From positions 1 through 14,211 of the forward strand of contig JAJAYH010000426.1 of NCBI GenBank assembly GCA_026786325.1: a stretch of 14,211 nucleotides of DNA, read 5' to 3'. This document shows positions 12,019 through 14,211 of this stretch, one piece after another. The position numbers were made by a program, and so were the translations under genes. The notes under the pieces were generated by a model. That model was not told where the DNA came from. It worked only from the letters and a program-made list of their open reading frames with translations, and did no database searches. Numbering within the stretch: the stretch's first letter is position 1; each line of letters begins with the position of its first letter. The stretch is from Alkalinema sp. CAN_BIN05. GTDB taxonomy: Bacteria > Cyanobacteriota > Cyanobacteriia > Leptolyngbyales > Leptolyngbyaceae.

Positions 12019-13770
12019 ATGCAACTACCGCAGAAGACAATTTTGGTGATTGAGGATGAATTTTTAATTCGTCAATACATTGTTGAAACCCTTAAGTTAA
12101 ATCAATTCCTAACGCTTGATGCCGAAGATGGGGCATTAGGATTGACTTTGGCACGTCGTTTCCGTCCGGATTTGATTTTGTGTGATGTGCGGATGCCTCA
12201 TGTGGATGGCTATGATGTTTTGGCGGAAATTCGGCAGGATCCGGATTTGGCGACGATTCCGTTTATTTTTTTGACGGCGAGGGCGAGCCATGATGATGTG
12301 CGTCATGGGATGAATCTGGGGGCGGATGATTATTTGGTTAAGCCTTGTCGGAGTCGGGATTTGATTGCGGCGATCGAATCGACGATTCGGAAGCACGAAG
12401 TGATGAATCGGAACCATTTGAAGCAGGTTCGGGATTTTAAGGTGCAGATTGCTCAGATTGCTCAGATTGCTCATTGGGACATGATGACGGATTTGCCGAA
12501 CCGATCGTCGTTTCAGGAGCATTTGAGGACGTTATGTAATCGTTCGGATAGTGGCATTGGTGCTATTTCTTCTGTGGCGATGCTGTCGATTAAGGTGACT
12601 AGCTATCGCAGTGTTTGTTTGACCTTGGGTCAGGAGTCGGGCGATCGGTTTTTGAAGTTGCTGGCCGATCGGTTGATGATTGCGGCTAGTCCCGGATTTG
12701 TGGGTCGGTTGTCGGAGGATGTCTTTGGAGTGGTGTTGGAGAATGCTGGTAACTCGGTTGAGATTAGTGAGTTTACCCAGACGTTGTTGAGGATTTTGAA
12801 TATGCCGTATCCGCTATTTGAGCAGAATTTACGGCTTCAGTGTCATGTGGGCATTTCGGTGTATCCGCAACATGGCTTGAATATCGATGTATTGATCCTT
12901 CAATCTAATGTTGCGATGACTTGGTGTTGCGCTCAGGTTACGGCGGGGTTTCGGTTTTATAATCCGGCGATCGCGAATTTGGAAGCGGAACGACATTTGA
13001 TGACGACGGATTTGGCAGCGGCGATTGAACGATCGCAGTTGGAATTGTATTATCAGCCGCAGATGGATTTGGCGACGGGTGCATTGACTGGGGTTGAGGC
13101 ATTAGCGCGGTGGAATGATCTAAAACGCGGTGTTGTGTCGCCAAAATCGTTTATTGGAGTAGCGGAGGAGTCGGGATTGATTGTGCCGTTGGGGGAATGG
13201 GCGTTGCGATCGGGGTGTCAGCAGTTGATGGCTTGGTCTGAGCATCTGACGGTCCCGATTACGATAGCGGTTAATTTATCCATGCGGCAGTTTCAATGTC
13301 CGAAGTTGGTGGATCTGGTCAAGACTGTGCTGGAAGAGACTGGGCTGGATCCGGGGCTTTTGGTGTTGGAGTTGACGGAAAGTTGTGTGATGGAGAATTT
13401 GGATGCGACGGTGCAGAAGCTGTTGCAGTTGAAACGGTTGGGTGTGAAGCTGGCGGTCGATGATTTTGGCACGGGGTATTCGTCGTTGAGTTATCTGGGA
13501 CAGTTGCCGATCGATGAGTTAAAGATTGATCAGTCATTTGTGAGACAGATTAATTGCGATCGGAATGCGATGTTGATTTCTAGAAGCATTATTTCGATGG
13601 CGCGGAGTCTGGAGCTAAGGATTGTGGCGGAGGGTATTGAGAATCAGGAACAATTGGATTTTCTGAAGAATGCAGGTTGTCATGTGGGGCAGGGCTTTTT
13701 CTACTCTAAACCACTAACCTCTGCGGCGATGACCCGTTGGTTTAGTCGTTCTCAAGGCGTGTTGTGTTGA
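12019..13770 (+). CDS. Response regulator with degenerate GGDEF and intact EAL domain (c-di-GMP phosphodiesterase)
   Basis: A 583-residue cytoplasmic signalling protein. Residues 7-122 are a receiver domain: acidic pair in IEDE, phosphoacceptor Asp56 in LILCDVRMPHVDGY, Thr86 and Lys108 in LVKPC. A short linker with three QIA repeats follows (143-151). The GGDEF domain (about 155-325) keeps DLPNR and VGISVYP, but its signature is SEDVF (232-236), so diguanylate cyclase activity is unlikely. The EAL domain (about 335-575) is complete: EALAR with Glu360, Asn419, Glu451, the DDFGTGYSSL pair Asp481/Asp482, Lys502 (LKID), Glu538 (AEGIE) and Gln558 (GQGFFYSKP). It should hydrolyse c-di-GMP under phosphorylation control. 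The ATG start begins MQLPQKTILVIEDE; an in-frame TTG 18 bases earlier is less likely. No histidine kinase is adjacent. Confidence 0.93.
   Translation: MQLPQKTILVIEDEFLIRQYIVETLKLNQFLTLDAEDGALGLTLARRFRPDLILCDVRMPHVDGYDVLAEIRQDPDLATIPFIFLTARASHDDVRHGMNLGADDYLVKPCRSRDLIAAIESTIRKHEVMNRNHLKQVRDFKVQIAQIAQIAHWDMMTDLPNRSSFQEHLRTLCNRSDSGIGAISSVAMLSIKVTSYRSVCLTLGQESGDRFLKLLADRLMIAASPGFVGRLSEDVFGVVLENAGNSVEISEFTQTLLRILNMPYPLFEQNLRLQCHVGISVYPQHGLNIDVLILQSNVAMTWCCAQVTAGFRFYNPAIANLEAERHLMTTDLAAAIERSQLELYYQPQMDLATGALTGVEALARWNDLKRGVVSPKSFIGVAEESGLIVPLGEWALRSGCQQLMAWSEHLTVPITIAVNLSMRQFQCPKLVDLVKTVLEETGLDPGLLVLELTESCVMENLDATVQKLLQLKRLGVKLAVDDFGTGYSSLSYLGQLPIDELKIDQSFVRQINCDRNAMLISRSIISMARSLELRIVAEGIENQEQLDFLKNAGCHVGQGFFYSKPLTSAAMTRWFSRSQGVLC
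12445..12471 (+). repeat. Three perfect 9-base repeats inside the linker
   Basis: CAGATTGCT occurs three times in frame, encoding QIA-QIA-QIA between the receiver and the GGDEF domain. The perfect identity at DNA level points to recent slippage and not to selection on codons. Confidence 0.95.
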
Positions 13771-13846
13771 CAATTTTTTAATAGACATTAAAGGAAATAG
13801 TGAATAATCTCCTGAATGACAATAAGTAATAATTTCTCTAGATTCT

Positions 13847-14211
13847 TTACAACGTAAATTCCGCGAATTCTTCAGAAATATTTTCAGGTTTTTCCGATCG
13901 AGCCGTCACATGTGGCTTTTGATGGAGTACTGTATCAATTGACATGCTTGGGTTCTGATGCAAGACATTCAATACACCTGTAAAGTCACGAACTAATTCT
14001 CCAGGTGTCAACAATGAGGCCGCACCCGCAGGGCCACCAATACGCGATCGCATCACCCGCAATATACTTTCCAAATCTGCGATCGTGAGCCGAGATTCAT
14101 ACTCATAATGACATTGATGAATACTCGCCAATCGCTCCATTAATCCCAACAAACTCTCATCGCTCAACGGCTCTAACCGCACCACCGGAGCAATAGCATC
14201 TGTCACCCCCG
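13847..14211 (-). CDS. C-terminal part of a DUF2791/BrxD-like ATP-binding protein (partial)
   Basis: The frame is still open at the right edge, so this is probably the end of a longer protein; an internal GTG at 14206 is the only start candidate in view and would give 119 residues. Visible blocks are PLSDESLLGLMERLASIH, then a helical region with RLTIADLESILRVMRSRIGG, then LTPGELVRDFTGVLNVLHQN and an acidic tail ending EEFAEFTL. This matches my memory of the C-terminal region of DUF2791 P-loop ATPases (the BrxC/BrxD group), with the LTPREx(I/V)RDFxxxLNxLxQNP segment and an EFAEF-like end. Members occur in type 2 BREX and in other helicase or TerB-containing clusters. The Walker motifs lie outside the window. 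I cannot tell which cluster it belongs to; the assignment is family-level and unsearched. Confidence 0.6.
   Translation of the reverse strand, partial: GVTDAIAPVVRLEPLSDESLLGLMERLASIHQCHYEYESRLTIADLESILRVMRSRIGGPAGAASLLTPGELVRDFTGVLNVLHQNPSMSIDTVLHQKPHVTARSEKPENISEEFAEFTL

Noticed and set aside
12136..12522. Minus-strand gene inside the response regulator
   Set aside because: Its Ile/Arg/Asn/His-rich translation is the antisense shadow of the receiver domain and linker.
12019..13770. Active diguanylate cyclase
   Set aside because: The GGDEF signature is SEDVF, lacking the glycine pair and the catalytic Glu.
13847..14211. Calling a complete BREX system
   Set aside because: Only a C-terminal fragment of one possible component is visible; no methylase, PglZ or helicase is in the window.

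Overview
The window looks like chromosomal DNA from a cyanobacterium, probably a filamentous one; I cannot name the genus. The evidence is a set of cyanobacterial-type genes: a short three-domain ribosomal protein S1, a DUF3285-like protein upstream of ybeY-dgkA-trpG, an SLH plus beta-helix surface protein, and a cytochrome c6-like protein. The octamer GCGATCGC (HIP1, typical of many cyanobacteria) also occurs at least seven times, near 1380, 1726, 3474, 6787, 9442, 12967 and 14044, far above chance.

Layout from left to right. Bases 1-320 hold the last 32 codons of glnB (nitrogen regulator P-II), its terminator, and a compact palindromic repeat. Two minus-strand genes follow: a lipoprotein and an unrecognised 295-residue protein. 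A 356-base divergent spacer leads into a plus-strand cluster: a DUF3285-like membrane protein, ybeY (rRNA maturation), dgkA (lipid kinase) and trpG (anthranilate/aminodeoxychorismate synthase amidotransferase). A twin-arginine-type MBL-fold protein that lacks most metal ligands comes next, with its own strong ribosome binding site. Convergent to it is an SLH/DUF1565 exported protein, then two small minus-strand genes of unknown function.

The middle-right part carries thrC (threonine synthase, GTG start) with a good terminator, then a minus-strand coiled-coil protein, a cytochrome c6-like protein and rpsA (ribosomal protein S1). The rpsA gene has a long leader that can fold. After a roughly 600-base divergent spacer comes a plus-strand response regulator with a degenerate GGDEF domain and an intact EAL domain (a likely c-di-GMP phosphodiesterase). 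The right edge holds the C-terminal end of a minus-strand protein that resembles the DUF2791/BrxD ATPase family.

Most genes are housekeeping genes in mixed orientations, and only the 2159-4236 cluster looks like an operon of any length. No transposase, tRNA, rRNA or CRISPR array was seen. The points most worth following are the possible defence-associated ATPase at the right edge, the structured rpsA leader, the metal-ligand-poor MBL protein, the c6 variant, and the tandem duplications that begin on or span stop codons.
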